In this document: positions 9,825-19,957 of the stretch, one piece after another
Layout: each line of letters opens with the position of its first letter
How positions within the stretch are numbered: the stretch's first letter is position 1
NCBI GenBank assembly: GCA_934045075.1
Contig: OW203751.1
Location: 1,375,822-1,439,821 of the forward strand
Direction of reading: 5' to 3'
DNA from: Yponomeuta sedellus
Lineage: Eukaryota; Arthropoda; Insecta; Lepidoptera; Yponomeutidae
DNA: 64,000 nucleotides
Translations under genes and position numbers: made by a program
Notes under the pieces: generated by a model
What the model saw: the letters and a program-made list of their open reading frames with translations, nothing else
What the model was told of the DNA's origin: nothing
Database searches by the model: none

Positions 9825-10005
9825 AACTCGTCGTCGTCGTCGTCAGGCTATACTAGTTGTGCTATCATAGGGGGTGATGCCCATAATCCCCACGCTGGGG
9901 CGGGTTGGGGATCGCAGTTCGGTGGAATTGTACTGCAGGGGGCGCTGCTGCCCATCCCCCGGTTTATGTATTGGGTTGGTGCTATTCTCTAGGCCGACAC
10001 CACAC
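9825..10005 (-). mobile_element. LINE-A internal-deletion derivative
   Basis: On the minus strand it runs from the LINE-A 5' end (GTGTGGTGTCGGCCTAGAGA, ATAGCACCAACCCA) through GGCAGCAGCGCCCCCTGCAG and GTGGGGATTATGGGCATC-like sequence, then directly into the 3' tail CTAGTATAGCCTGACGACGA. All of the ORF is missing. The same 5'-to-3' fusion recurs at 32120, 40150, 44535 and 49735, indicating a non-autonomous family. Confidence 0.8.
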
Positions 10006-10114
10006 AGCAAATTATGTACCTAAATCATTAAAATTTAAATTAAAAAATAGAACAAATTTTTACGTACAATCCAAGTTCAAATTGAAATATGTCACTTTAG
10101 TGTAACACTTAACC

Positions 10115-10345
10115 TATTTAAAAACCTATTTAGAGGCTAAAAATTTCACCCATGCCGGGATTCGAACCCGCAACCTCTGGCTATCCGTACCAGCGCTCTA
10201 GCAATTGAGCCAATGGGCGACTCCCGGCATCAGTGAAATTTCGAACCTCTTTACAATATTCTCTGTATTACGTACAGGCAGTGACATCTGACTTAAGCAA
10301 ATTGCATTACTTACAGCCCCGACTACCTACTTTGCAGTTAGGTTT
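10115..10345 (-). mobile_element. S1 tRNA-like SINE
   Basis: Full order in complement: AACCTATTTAGAGGCTAAAA, tRNA-like body, leader, and CCCCGACTACCTACTTTGCA, followed by AACATCGGAACGATATCACT. It joins directly to the palindromic copy that follows. Confidence 0.88.
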
Positions 10346-10371
10346 AACATCGGAACGATATCACTGTACCC

Positions 10372-10612
10372 ACATGATTACACTATTTTTATTTTTAATG
10401 CACTAACCCGTGCTAAGGAACAAATTTAAAAACCTATTTAGAGGCTAAAAATTTCACCCATGCCAGGATTCGAACCCTAGTAGAGCGCTGGTACGGATAG
10501 CCAGAGGTTGCGGGTTCGAATCCCGGCATGGGTGAAATTTTTAGCCTCTAAATAGGTTTTTAAATTTGTTCCTTAGCACGGGTTAGTGCATTAAAAATAA
10601 AAATAGTGTAAT
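10372..10612. repeat. Palindromic S1 derivative, arms of about 110 bp
   Basis: From TTACACTATTTTTATTTTTA and AATGCACTAACCCGTGCTAA the sequence runs into half of the tRNA-like body, then turns near 10483 (GAACCCTAGTAGAGCGC) and returns as the complement to TTAGTGCATTAAAAATAAAA. The two arms are nearly identical, so the structure is either young or maintained. Confidence 0.85.
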
Positions 10613-10721
10613 ACTTAACCTAACAGAGCGTCAGAAGGTAATCGTTGATTTTCTGAATAGATCTAAGTAAAAACTTTTCGTACGAGTAAAAGCTGTGTTT
10701 AATATTTTTCTTCTTCTCCTT

Positions 10722-10805
10722 CAGGCTATATTATGTAGTCCACTGCTGGACATAATCCTCCCCTAATGAGCGCCATTGCGCCCTGTCTTCATCTTGCCGC
10801 ATCCA
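10722..10805 (-). mobile_element. LINE-A 3' fragment
   Basis: TTCTTCTTCTCCTTCAGGCT and AGTCCACTGCTGGACATAAT are the complement of the LINE-A C-terminus and its GAAGAAG-type tail. Compare 31680-31740. Confidence 0.85.
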
Positions 10806-10889
10806 GCATCATTTAATGTTTTTGCCCAACAAATATTCTATTCTATTCTACCATCACATTGTTGGATAGGTGTTTACTTTGGCGTCAAC

Positions 10890-10957
10890 AGAAAAAATAA
10901 AATTAATGGTACGGAACCCCCGGGCTCAGGTCCAGCTTGCACTTGACCGGTTTTTTC
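10890..10957. repeat. End fragment of the 7388-7912 repeat
   Basis: GGTACGGAACCCCCGGGCTC and AGCTTGCACTTGACCGGTTT match the 3' end of the repeat at 7860-7905. Confidence 0.65.
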
Positions 10958-11106
10958 GTCTGTGACTCAAGTTCTACTTTCTTAGTCACAAAATTACCAT
11001 ACTAATGGGATTAACTTTACGGCGGGTTTTCCTGCGACCTCATTGGAGGTCCAAGATGGGAAGATCCGGGTAGAAAATGACCACTATCCCTTGGCATTGA
11101 ATCAGA

Positions 11107-11440
11107 TGACATTGGAGTCAAACACAGTGAATTAATGAGCGAGAATGTTGAAGGAGAGGAGAACCAAAGTTATTGACATAGCTCAGAGAATTAGCGAGCT
11201 GAAGTGGCAGTGTGCTGGCCATATCTCGCGAAGAACTGACAACCGTTGGAGTAAACGTGTTCTGGAGTGGAGACCGCGACTCGGCAAACGTAGTGTAGGA
11301 CGCCCTCCGACCAGGTGGGATGACGATCTGCGAAAAACTGCCGGCAGATGCTGGATGCGGCAAGCTGAAGGCAGGGCGCTATGGCGCTCATTAGGGGAGG
11401 GCTGTGTCCACCAGTGGACTACATAATATAGCCTTAAGAA
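11107..11440 (+). pseudogene. LINE-A C-terminal fragment
   Basis: An open stretch (11145-11426) encodes the end of the LINE-A protein: TKVIDIAQRISELKWQCAGH, RRTDNRWSKRVLEWRPRLGK and GRPPTRWDDDLRKTAG, ending HQWTT before a stop. It is close to residues 898-983 of the intact copy, with a few changes (CAGH for WAGH, GEGCVHQW for GEGYVQQW). The tail CTACATAATATAGCCTTAAG plus GAAGAAG follows. No endonuclease or RT is present. It is a 5'-truncated, non-functional insertion. Confidence 0.85.
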
Positions 11441-11934
11441 GAAGAATTAATGAGATAGGTACTCCTGAGAGACTGCATAAGAACCTTAATAATAACTACC
11501 GTACAGTACAATTAACTTATTTATTTGTTAAATTTTTCTCCAAATTGTTCTTTATTTGGAAATGAACCCCAAGTTTAACTTGTAACGTTCATTAAGTCGC
11601 AGTTTCTCTGCTAGATTCAATAAAACCTTTTTAACTTGATATTTATTAATCATTTATTTAAGTTAAGTCGTTAAGCCATGTCAGAGGCCTCCTAAGTTCT
11701 GGCTTCCAAGAAATGAGACATCACGAATAACTATCTTAATTCACACCCAATTATTTAGTAGGAACTCCGGAAAACTTACTGTTCCAAGTCCAATAATTTC
11801 CTCATCATTTTTTGGACAGCAAGAAGAAAAACTTCTTTAAAATAAAATCTACTTAGTTTTAGAGGACTTGAAGTAAGTGTTACCTCCAGTGCTTAGGAGG
11901 TTATGGGCGGCTCACAGAACATATTTTTTCTGTT
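11441..11934. other. AT-rich stretch with a 5S-SINE scrap
   Basis: AT-rich with no recognised gene. A small piece near 11668-11695 (GTCGTTAAGCCATGTCAGAG) derives from the 5S-SINE body. Confidence 0.45.
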
Positions 11935-12045
11935 CTGTGGGGCGGCTTGATAACTTCTGACAGTAAGGCCCGCCACTGTCTTACAATCCTCCACCAACCC
12001 GGACTTGGCCCCCGTGGTGGAGTATGGCCTAACCTTCCTGCGAAG
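11935..12045 (+). mobile_element. 5S-SINE A mid/tail fragment
   Basis: GGCGGCTTGATAACTTCTGA, GTCTTACAATCCTCCACCAA and GAGTATGGCCTAACCTTCCT match the body of 21422-21796. Confidence 0.8.
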
Positions 12046-12159
12046 CTTGAAAAAAAAGTAATTGTAAAATATACACCAGACTGCCTCCTCTATTATAAAA
12101 CCTTTAGAAGTCAAAGAGTTACATCGAATAAGTTAATTATAGTTTTCACATATTTTCGT

Positions 12160-12386
12160 TATCAACCCTTTATATTATGTCCCCACTGTTGTTGCTCGGG
12201 TCTCTTCCTGTATGATAGGAATGGCTTAACGACTGCAATTACATGACAGCCGGCACCAACGACTTAACGTGCCTTGCGAAGCATGGAAGCGCTCGGAAAA
12301 AATGCCACTAGCGGTAGTCACGAGATGGTCACCCATCCAGTACCTGGCCGCGCCTGTTGTTGCTTAACCCAAGTGATTGATTCCTT
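12160..12386 (-). mobile_element. 5S-rRNA-derived SINE A, internally deleted
   Basis: The complement carries the tail (ATCAACCCTTTATATTATGT), the body (GACAGCCGGCACCAACGACT) and the 5S-like head (GGTCACCCATCCAGTACCTG, CGCGCCTGTTGTTGCTTAAC). The stretch between the tail and GGCTTAACGACTGC is missing compared with full copies. Confidence 0.8.
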
Positions 12387-12439
12387 GGGTCACATATTTT
12401 AGACCTATTCAATACCAACGAAAAAGTTTTCATGATTTT

Positions 12440-12575
12440 TGTTTTATATTTTCACCAGCTGTGCCCCGCGGTTTTCCCGCGTCGCCTGCTTATTAGGGAA
12501 AATAAATTGTGTATTAATAGTAAAAGATATTTATTTCCCCGCAGTAAAACGTAGCGTATATGTTTTTTTTTTAAA
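12440..12575. repeat. Helitron-like terminus repeat
   Basis: CACCAGCTGTGCCCCGCGGT and CCCGCAGTAAAACGTAGCGT recur near 16671-16870. In complement, GC-rich self-pairing sequence precedes an AGCTGG end, reminiscent of a Helitron hairpin plus CTRR terminus. The class call is tentative. Confidence 0.4.
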
Positions 12576-12671
12576 TTTTATTTATTTAAGGCACATAAGT
12601 GTAGTAAAATTAAACAAATCAAAATCACAAAAACCTGGGAGGTTTATGCGTGATTTTCGGAGTGCACTCTA

Positions 12672-13965
12672 TACATAGGCTGCTACTTATGTATGCGGAA
12701 TCTGGGATTCCAATAATTTTAAACGCAATGTCTGACCTCCATGGTCAAATGCGTTCTTTTTTAAAATACTGGCCGCTAATATTTTTCTCTTATATTATAC
12801 GTTAGTGTTTTGTTTTTGTTGGGTTTAAAATGTCATATCGCTGAAAAAATGGAACTCACTCGTGAAAATATTCGTGCTATGATTTATTACGATTTTCGAC
12901 GTGGTTTAACGCAACAACCAGTGCGTAGATCAAGTAACTACGACTTTTGGTGGTGAAGCTCCATCAAAAACTACTGCGTATCACTGGTTTAGTCAGTTTA
13001 ATCGCGGGCGCAGTAAGCTCACGGACGTAGTTAAAGAAGGTCGCCCGAAATCGGTGGTTATGCCACAAAATATTGAAGCTGTGCTAAAACTAATAATGCA
13101 AGACTGCCATGTTACGTATCGCGAGATAGAGGCTATTCTGGGCATATGTATGACGAGCATTCATAGGATATTACATGAACATTAGTTTGTAAAAAAAATT
13201 GTTCGCGTTGGATCCCGCACAACTTAACCCAGGATCAAAAAGATGCTCGCGTCGAATGGTGCAAGAAAACCTTAAAAAAATTCAACGGAGGCGACTCAAA
13301 ATCTGTTTAAAATATCTACACAGGTGACGAATCCTGGATCTACGCGTACGATCCCGAAACTAAACAACAATCAACAGTTTGGGTGTTTCAAAATGAGCCG
13401 GACCCTACGAAAGTGGCTCGTGCAAAAAGCACTGTAAAGCAAATGGTGGCCTGCTTATTTGGTATTAATGGCCATGTGGCTATAATACCACTGGAGAATC
13501 GCAGAACGGTTAATTCGGAGTGGTACACGACCATTTGTTTACCGGAAGTATTTGAAGAAATACGCCAAAACAACGAGCGACGCAGAATCATACTTCACCA
13601 TGACAATGCCAGCTGTCATACATCTCAGGAAACTACATTTTTGGATGGTCAAAAAATAGAATTGATGGGTCATCCACCGTACAGCCCTGATTTGGCTCCC
13701 AATGATTTCTATTTATTCCCAAATGTAAAGAATAAATTACGTGGTCAACGATTTTCGACCCGTGAAGATGCCGTAGATGCGTTCAAACAGCACGTTTTGG
13801 AGATACCTCAATCAGAGTGGAAAAAGTGTTTTACAAATTGGTTTCATCGAATGCAAAAGTGCATCGATCATAGTGGAGAATACTTTGAAAAACAATAAAA
13901 GCATGTTTAGCCATATACGTTTGTTTATTTTTTCTATTCCGCATACATAAGTAGCAGCCCTCGTA
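12672..13965 (+). mobile_element. mariner transposon with TIRs and TA flanks
   Basis: Terminal inverted repeats GCTGCTACTTATGTATGCGG (left, from about 12679) and its complement (right, to about 13959) match perfectly over 24 bp and continue outward with three mismatches to TA dinucleotides at 12672-12673 and 13964-13965. The element is about 1.29 kb, normal for mariner, and encloses one decayed transposase on the + strand. Confidence 0.9.
12849..13898 (+). pseudogene. mariner transposase, disrupted
   Basis: In the family this enzyme cuts and pastes the element at TA sites. The start ATG at 12849 opens MELTRENIRAMIYYDFRRGL, followed by a frameshift within the first 30 codons. The helix-turn-helix region (TAYHWFSQFNRGRSKLTDVV, with a changed first part) reads in another frame, and a stop follows the HRILHEH-like motif. 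The last 171 codons (13383-13898) are open and hold the second catalytic Asp in LHHDNASCHTS and the third in YSPDLAPNDF, with 33 residues between them by my count (34 is usual). The first Asp lies in DESWIYAYD just before this open part. At least two frameshifts or stops make it non-functional. Confidence 0.88.
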
Positions 13966-14104
13966 CAATACACAACAGTTTATATTAATATGGTAATAAA
14001 CATTAAGTTCATTAACTTAATCCCGGATTCACTTACTTGTAAGTGAATCCGGAATCAAGCTGATAATATGTGGTGCTTAAAAAGGTAAGTTCGAACGTTG
14101 ATCT

Positions 14105-14232
14105 GACACACTGTTAATCCAGGGTGTCAGCTAACTCCATACCAAATGTTATTAAAATCGCTCCAGCCGTTTAGACGTGAAGAAGTAACAAACATACACA
14201 CTCACAAACTTTCGCCTTTTTAATATTAGTGT
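14105..14232. repeat. Helitron-like repeat, internal part
   Basis: GTGTCAGCTAACTCCATACC, ATCGCTCCAGCCGTTTAGAC and ACTCACAAACTTTCGCCTTT match 16755-16860 and, inverted, 53045-53145. Upstream, at 14026-14052, is a 13-bp-arm hairpin (CCGGATTCACTTA and its complement). Confidence 0.6.
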
Positions 14233-14504
14233 GAAGTGATGTGATTGCGTTTTTCTGCATCCTGTATGGCACAAACATAATGTCACTCCAATTGAATTTT
14301 GATTCAAGTTCCCCATTGACAACATACTTAGATAATACCCAATGAAGATAGGTCAACAAGTCAACTCAGAACATAAAAACAAAGTGAAACAAACAGCGAG
14401 TACACATCTTTTATAAAAATAAAAAATTTAAACCGACTTCGAAACACGACAGCACTGGAAACAAATATTTTTTTTGTGGATCATACCTACAAACATAAAC
14501 TCAC

Positions 14505-14650
14505 GCCCGTTTCCCAGAGGGGTAGGCAGATACCAGGGACTGCCACTTGCCACGATCCTGACAGATCACCTTCGCTTCATCAACGTTCATAAGTCGTTCT
14601 ACGTACTTTTTATCTTTCCCTTTGCTAATACATCCCCTATTTGGTCGAAC
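14505..14650 (-). mobile_element. LINE-B 3' fragment
   Basis: The complement encodes the end of the LINE-B protein. On the + strand: GGGACTGCCACTTGCCACGA, TGACAGATCACCTTCGCTTC and TTTCCCTTTGCTAATACATC, matching the minus copy at 25444-25790. Confidence 0.8.
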
Positions 14651-14690
14651 AAAGAAAAAAATTAAGCGAATCGATGTTAACTACAACGAA

Positions 14691-15035
14691 GGGCTCGTGG
14701 CCTAGTCGGACCGAGTGATTGGAATCAATCACTTGAGTTAAGCAACAACAGGCGCGGTCAGGTGCAGGATGGATGACCGTCCCGCAACTACCTCTAGTGG
14801 CATTTTCCGAGCGCTTCCGTGCTTCGCAAGGCACGATAAGCCGTTGGTGCCGACTGTCATGTAATGGCAGTCGTTAAGCCATGTCAGAGGGCTTGATAAC
14901 TTCTGACAGTAAGGCCCGCCATTGTCTTACAATCCTCCACCAACCCGGACTTGGCCCCCGTGGTAGAGTATGGCCTAGCCGCCCTGCGATGCAGCAAGAG
15001 ACCCGTGCCCCAGCAGTAGGAACATACAAGGGACA
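14691..15035 (+). mobile_element. 5S-rRNA-derived SINE A
   Basis: Head CTCGTGGCCTAGTCGGACCG, 5S-like box A (GAGTTAAGCAACAACAGGCG) and box C (AGGATGGATGACCG), body GGTGCCGACTGTCATGTAAT, and a tail ending AACATACAAGGGACATAAAA. In 5S rRNA the same words occur in the same order, so the internal promoter would be pol III type 1 rather than tRNA-type. Confidence 0.85.
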
Positions 15036-15219
15036 TAAAAAAATATCCCGACGAATTCAATACCTTCTTCTTCTTTGAAGTCGGTTAAACATACAATAGA
15101 CGTTCCTAGCCATGTATGGGATTCCACTTATCGAAAATGACTCACATATAAAATGCCCATTGTCACTCCCACTTCCGATTTCGGTGAACTGACGTTCTAT
15201 TCGTTTTATTCTAATTCAG

Positions 15220-15303
15220 AGGTCACCAAAGGATCTGTTCTGTGGTGGGAAATTGTTGAGCCATTTACCACATACATATCCGCAATATGGAGGTAGATAA
15301 CAG
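15220..15303 (+). other. Candidate host exon (splice-site bounded)
   Basis: A pyrimidine-leaning tract ending TTCTAATTCAG precedes 15220. The segment ends at CAG before GTAAGT (15304-15309), a consensus splice donor. Inside, an ATG at 15287 opens MEVDN and runs into the donor, so this could be a 5' exon carrying a start codon. Length is 84 bp. No protein similarity can be judged from five codons. A chance pair of splice signals is entirely possible. Confidence 0.25.
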
Positions 15304-15369
15304 GTAAGTTTACCTACCTACTTTAAAAGTGTTGTGGTTATTATTTTTAGAATGACTGCAGTTTGAGAA

Positions 15370-15535
15370 TAAATAAAAGCCAGCCAAGTGCGAGGCGGAC
15401 TCGCGCACGAAGGGCTCCGTACCATTATCTAAGCAACGTCTGAATATTGGAAGTGTCTACCTATTGCCGTTATTAGCAAGCAAAAAACGGCAAAATAATC
15501 ATGTTTCTTGTATGGAAGCCCCCCTTAAATACCTA
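15370..15535. repeat. Fragment of the 7388-7912 repeat
   Basis: GCCAGCCAAGTGCGAGGCGG, ACTCGCGCACGAAGGGCTCC and GTACC are the complement of its conserved end. The continuation GGCAAAATAATCATGTTTCT is not present in the 7388 copy. Confidence 0.6.
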
Positions 15536-15556
15536 TTTACCTACTAAAAATCGGTG

Positions 15557-15867
15557 CAGAGTGCTTAGTGCGAGTTTCACAGATACAATCGAATAACTTT
15601 ACTACCGCGTTAATCGAGCATTGAGTAGTGAGTATGAGTAAGTTAACGGTTCGAACTGGCAAAACGCTGTCACAGTACAACTCGCACTCGCGTCTATTCG
15701 TGTTTTGGCTGGTAAACGTGTTCACTTCTCAACGTAAACCATTACAACTCGTCCTCAGCAATTTTAATTTCCATACTTGTCGCTAGGTGGCGCTTCCTCG
15801 ATGCCATAGAAATATGAGTTTACGTTAACGCGGTCGAGTAGTTAAAAAACTCGCACTAAGCACTCTG
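15557..15867. mobile_element. MITE-like element with 18-bp TIRs
   Basis: CAGAGTGCTTAGTGCGAG at 15557-15574 is perfectly complementary to 15850-15867. Inside, sub-terminal inverted blocks (ACCGCGTTAATCGAG and GTTAACGCGGTCGAG) extend the symmetry. No ORF is present. No clear target duplication was seen (left flank AATCGGTG, right flank AAGACTTG), so the superfamily is not assigned. Confidence 0.7.
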
Positions 15868-16670
15868 AAGACTTGTCCATCAGCATATTGCTGAGTCAGT
15901 AGCCATTTATAGCAGCAGTGACACGCCGTGACCTTTTTTTTTCGTTTTTCTTCGTTGTTTTTGTTTTTTGTGAATGTTATGTTTAATAATATGTTTAAGT
16001 TTGTTACTGTGGCGTGTGCACTGTTTCTATAATAAATGTTTTTCTTCTTCTGATTTCATTTTAATTAATTATTCTTACCCCCTGAGAGAAGGCCTGTGCC
16101 CGGGTGTGTGACATTTGTAGGTGACATAAAAAAATGTAGATATATCTTTTCAAGTGAATATACAACTAAGTATTCAGTGAATATTTCAAGCGTCTACCTG
16201 CTGCCCCATGTTATAAGGCAGCTATACCTACGTGACGTCAATGAAGGCTCGTGGAGATAGTGGCGCAATACCGCCGGTGCCCCCAATTCAAAAACCCTAG
16301 AATATGCATAATATGTAAGTGCGGACTTTCGATACTCGTTCCTAGCATCGGACGCATTCCAAATTATACTAATAATTTTAAGTATTTATTTTATGTAAAA
16401 AAAATCAGTAATATAGTAGCACTGCACGTTCCTACAACTTTTCTTCATCTCCACGATAGCCACCCACTTTAATTCCCACTTAAATATTTATTTTATTCAA
16501 TTTCTGGTATTAGTTGTTATTCAATTCGATTTATTTATTTCAGACAATTATTAGTCCACATTTACCGTTGAATTTATAATATTTTGTGTTGGTAATAGTC
16601 TTACGTTCGTATGGTACATTTTTTCTAAATCATAGTAAACGAATATTATAACATTATTGTGATTTCCTTT
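15868..16670. other. AT-rich stretch with no recognised gene
   Basis: T-rich and A-rich tracts and short chance frames. Near 16081 the words CCTGAGAGAAGGCCTGTGCC belong to a common SINE-type repeat. Nothing else is recognised. Confidence 0.4.
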
Positions 16671-16870
16671 ACTAGCTGTCCCCCGCAGTGTTACCTGCGG
16701 TTTCTCATTCGACAAAGATATTTTCCCGCAGTAAAACGTAGCCTATGTGTTAATCCAAGGTGTCAGCTAACTCCATACCAAATTTTATTATAATCGCTCC
16801 AGCCGTTTTGACGTGAAGAAGTAACATACATACTCACAAACTTTCGCCTTTATAATATTATATAATATAA
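16671..16870 (-). repeat. Helitron-like repeat end
   Basis: Read on the minus strand it starts near TATAATATTATAAAGGCGAA, continues AGTTTGTGAGTATGTATGTT, and ends with the self-pairing CCGCAGGTAACACTGCGGG before GGACAGCTAGT. A hairpin a few bases before CTAG is the expected Helitron 3' terminus, but no TC start or helicase is visible here. Confidence 0.45.
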
Positions 16871-17082
16871 AGTAAAATAAAACAGTGTGATGTGATGTGA
16901 TGTGATTCACCCAAAGACAAAAGTGATTATTATTTATAGAACAATGACACTCCCCATTGGGCGTCTTAACTATCGGAGAATATGTGCGCTGCCTTAAGTT
17001 AGAGAGAAATCATTATTAAAAAACGGTTTTCCTATATAATATATACAAAAGTCCAATTCACCAACGAACGACCAATTGACAG

Positions 17083-17312
17083 CCTCGGTGGCGCAGCGGT
17101 TTGGCATGCTGACTGTACAACCGGAGGCCTCGGGTTCGATCCCCGGCCGGGTCAAACTAGGAAATGAACTTTTCTAGTTAGTCTTGGGTCTTGGATGTAA
17201 TCTATGTATTTATTGTATTAAATCTATTGTATTTACCACCTGTAACACAAGTCATTTAGGTGTAATTAGGGGGCTAACGAGATCTGTGTAATAGGTCCAT
17301 GAATATTTATAA
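17083..17312 (+). mobile_element. S2 tRNA-derived SINE
   Basis: Head GCCTCGGTGGCGCAGCGGTT, box B GGGTTCGATCCCCGGCCGGG, tail CTTGGGTCTTGGATGTAATC through GGGGGCTAACGAGATCTGTG. It matches the minus-strand copy at 2112-2360. Confidence 0.88.
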
Positions 17313-17317
17313 TTAAT

Positions 17318-17470
17318 ATTTCTAAATAGAAAATTTTCTTTAGTAAATACTTAACTGTAGTGGCTATCTCTTCGGATTCCTCAGCAGAGAGGGTGACAGA
17401 TCATCACTTAAGTATTTACATAGTGAAACTCTCAATTCAGAACTTCCCCGTAGACTTCGATGATTTAGGT
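17318..17470. mobile_element. MITE fragment related to 23578-23714
   Basis: AGAAAATTTTCTTTAGTAAA and GTGAAACTCTCAATTCAGAA are inverted with respect to each other, flanking a core (AGCAGAGAGGGTGACAG) shared with 23640-23670. The outer TIR bases are lost. Confidence 0.6.
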
Positions 17471-17504
17471 GTAGAGGATTTTTTTAAAACATTTTATTAC
17501 ACCT

Positions 17505-17745
17505 TAAAAATCTATTTAGAGGGTAAAAATTCCACCCATGCCGGGATTCGAACCCGCGACCTCTGGCTATCCGTGCCAGCGCTCTTTCCAACTGAGCCAA
17601 TGGGCGACTCACCGGCATCAGTGAAATTTTGAACCTCTTTACAATACTCTCTGTATTACAGCGACATCTGGCTGAAGTAATTTGCATCACTTGAAGCCCC
17701 GAGTACCTACTTTGCAGTTAGGTTTCACATCAGAATGATATCGCT
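17505..17745 (-). mobile_element. S1 tRNA-like SINE
   Basis: AAAAATCTATTTAGAGGGTA, body GGGATTCGAACCCGCGACCT, leader to GAAGCCCCGAGTACCTACTT, then TCACATCAGAATGATATCGC. Part of the tandem/palindromic cluster that continues at 17779. Confidence 0.85.
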
Positions 17746-17778
17746 GTACCCACATGATTATATAATTTTTTTAATGCA

Positions 17779-17868
17779 CTAACCCGTGCTAAGGACAATT
17801 TAAAAACATTTTTTAGCCTCTAAATAGGTTTTTAAATTGTCCTTAGCACGGGTTAGTGCATTAAAAAA
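17779..17868. repeat. Palindrome of the S1 3' tail
   Basis: AATGCACTAACCCGTGCTAA ... AAAACATTTTTT turns and returns as AGCCTCTAAATAGGTTTTTA ... CACGGGTTAGTGCATT. Arms of about 38 bp are nearly perfect. Confidence 0.85.
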
Positions 17869-17880
17869 TAATATAATTTT

Positions 17881-17950
17881 AATTAAAACTGTTTTTATAC
17901 GGATTTATGCTCGTCAACGAGCATAAATCCGTATAAAAACAGTTTTAATT
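17881..17950. repeat. Perfect foldback of the ACGGATTTATGCTCG repeat
   Basis: AATTAAAACTGTTTTTATAC plus GGATTTATGCTCGT is followed at once by its exact complement, giving a hairpin with essentially no loop (35-bp arms). This is the terminal 35 bp of the repeat seen whole at 19722-19915. Confidence 0.9.
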
Positions 17951-18054
17951 ATGTCTACTGCTCGTGTTAACCTTAGAAAATAATATAATTTTATTACACA
18001 ATTTTTTCGGCGAAATTTCTATGCATACGAGTAAACACAGATTTTCTGTTATTA

Positions 18055-18262
18055 ACATAACCTTACATTTACATACAGGCACATACATTGCTTCTGGCCC
18101 CACACTAGGATACCCTGTGTCGTAGGAACCAGAAACAACGACATCACAAACATGTAAACATCCAAGACCTGGGGTTTTTTTGTCCCCAGCCAGGGTTCGA
18201 ACCCGGGACCGATCGTATGGTAGGCAGATGCGCTACCGCTACGAAACAGAGATCGTCCAATC
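18055..18262 (-). mobile_element. S3 tRNA-derived SINE
   Basis: On the + strand: ACATACAGGCACATACATTG, CCACACTAGGATACCCTGTG and the complement of box B, GGTTCGAACCCGGGACCGAT. The plus-strand copy at 46500-46705 has the intact head GTGGCGTAGTGGTAGCGCAT. Confidence 0.85.
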
Positions 18263-18519
18263 GTCTTTGACTTACGCTGCAGACAGATGGACAGATAGAC
18301 AGATTGGCACATGGACATAGTGAAAATATAAGGGTTTATTTCTGGATGTCTACGGAACCCTAAAAACAGACTTCAAGGTAAAAATGCACGAGAGCCGGAG
18401 CATCAATTTTATGTGCTCTTAAAAATTGGAAAGTAACCGTCATGGATTCATCCCACTATAATATCTTGACAAAATGTCGATAAATACCGATAATAGTCAT
18501 AGAAATAGGTTGAAGTGGT

Positions 18520-18690
18520 AATGCATTCTCCCCGGATTGGTGGAGGCTTGCAAGACTAGTGGCTGGTCTTATTGTCAGAACTTTTAAGCGAAGTCAGAGG
18601 CCCTAAGGTCTCTGACTTGGTTTACCGACTGCAGTCTGCTTAACGTACCTTGCAAGGCACGGAACCGCTCGAAAGGGAAAAATAAACATC
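18520..18690 (-). mobile_element. 5S-SINE B fragment
   Basis: GATTGGTGGAGGCTTGCAAG, CTAGTGGCTGGTCTTATTGT and ACGTACCTTGCAAGGCACGG are the complement of the subfamily B body. A small inverted duplication (GAGGCCCTAAGGTCTCTGAC) lies inside. Confidence 0.75.
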
Positions 18691-18692
18691 TT

Positions 18693-18850
18693 CTTCTTTT
18701 TCAGGCTATATTATGTAGTCCACTGCTGGACATAGCCCTCCCCTAATAAGCGCCATAGCGCCCTGTCTTCAGCTTGCCGCATCCAGCTTCTGCCGGCAGT
18801 TTTTCGCAGATCGTCATCCCACCTGGTCGGAGGGTGTCCTACACTACGTA
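18693..18850 (-). mobile_element. LINE-A 3' fragment
   Basis: The complement encodes GHPPTRWDDDLRKTAG and RALWRLLGEGYVQQWTT, then the tail. It is directly abutted by the 5S-SINE B fragment. The truncated copy retains only the last about 45 codons. Confidence 0.85.
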
Positions 18851-19721
18851 AAATAAACATAGTTAATTTGATTTGATTTACTAGAACTGTAATCATCTCG
18901 ATTATTAAAAGGCCTTAGGTTTTTGTTTCTACACTCTAAGGTCAACTATGCGCAGAGCTTCGACCTTTAACAATCGTTTAGGCTTTGAACCCGGAACCTA
19001 ACATTTGAGCGACCAAAATGAGTCTCAAATACCTCGGGGGTCAAAAACAGCGTTGACTGTTGATTTATGTGAAGGTTTGACGTGAAATATGAATATACAA
19101 AAATCTCGTGTCTGTTATCGAACTTGTCGGAATATTGTAACAAAAACACTCTGTGGTAGAGTTTGGTGCGTGGAAGAATTTATTTTTCTACAGTGGCAAC
19201 ACTGTCTCGACTGTCACTCTTGCTTGACAAATGTCTTTTTATTCGTTTCGCGCCAATCGATGTATGTAGGTTTAAAAAAATCATATTATATTCATATGAA
19301 TATCCATATTATATAATATTCATGTAATTTTCCTATACTTAGATTATTTATTCCGTAGAATTCTGACAGCTGTAATTTTTTTGTAGGTAAGACATAAAAC
19401 AATAACTAGCGTTTTATTTGTTATTGTCCTCAAATGGGTCAAATATTTCCCTTTTTCGGTGGAGAGCTTCTTTAATAATTATAATAACAACGTTCACACA
19501 AGTTTACACAACACAATCGCTTATTAGTACTTTTATGAAAATGTCAGAATTGACAACATTTCATATTTTACAACGCCTAAAACAAAATATTCAGTTTCTT
19601 AATTTTGCTATCCTGATTACGATAAAAATATTTAGAAATTTTATTATTGCCTAATAAATAAAAACCAAAAATTGTGTGATGACGTCACACATACGGTGGA
19701 ATGAGGAGGTACCGTTGCCTG
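18851..19721. other. AT-rich stretch with no recognised gene
   Basis: Several frames of 60-80 codons occur but none has recognisable motifs. TGACGTCA occurs at about 19680. No repeat is recognised. Confidence 0.4.
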
Positions 19722-19918
19722 ATGTCATTAAAACTGTTTTTATACGGATTTATGCTCGTTTATTACATTTTTTACAATTTTCCAACGTTTCGGCACTTTT
19801 TCAGGTGCCGTGGTCCCGGATGACTGAGGTGACAGGTGTCTTTTAGAAATCATTAACGGTTAGTTTACTACCCTCGCCAAAAATTACAAAAGTTAATTAT
19901 GAAGTTACGTTCCAAAAT
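19722..19918 (+). repeat. ACGGATTTATGCTCG repeat, uninterrupted copy
   Basis: ATTAAAACTGTTTTTATACG, ACAATTTTCCAACGTTTCGG, CACTTTTTCAGGTGCCGTGG and AGTTAATTATGAAGTTACGT follow in order. It supplies the empty target for the LINE-B insertion at 8192-8758. Its complement contains CCGAAACGT, reminiscent of a hammerhead core. Confidence 0.8.
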
Positions 19919-19957
19919 AGACAAACCAATTATTTTTTATATAAAGTCAACAATATT

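Noticed and set aside
12672..13898. Functional mariner transposase
   Set aside because: At least one early frameshift and in-frame stops before the catalytic part.
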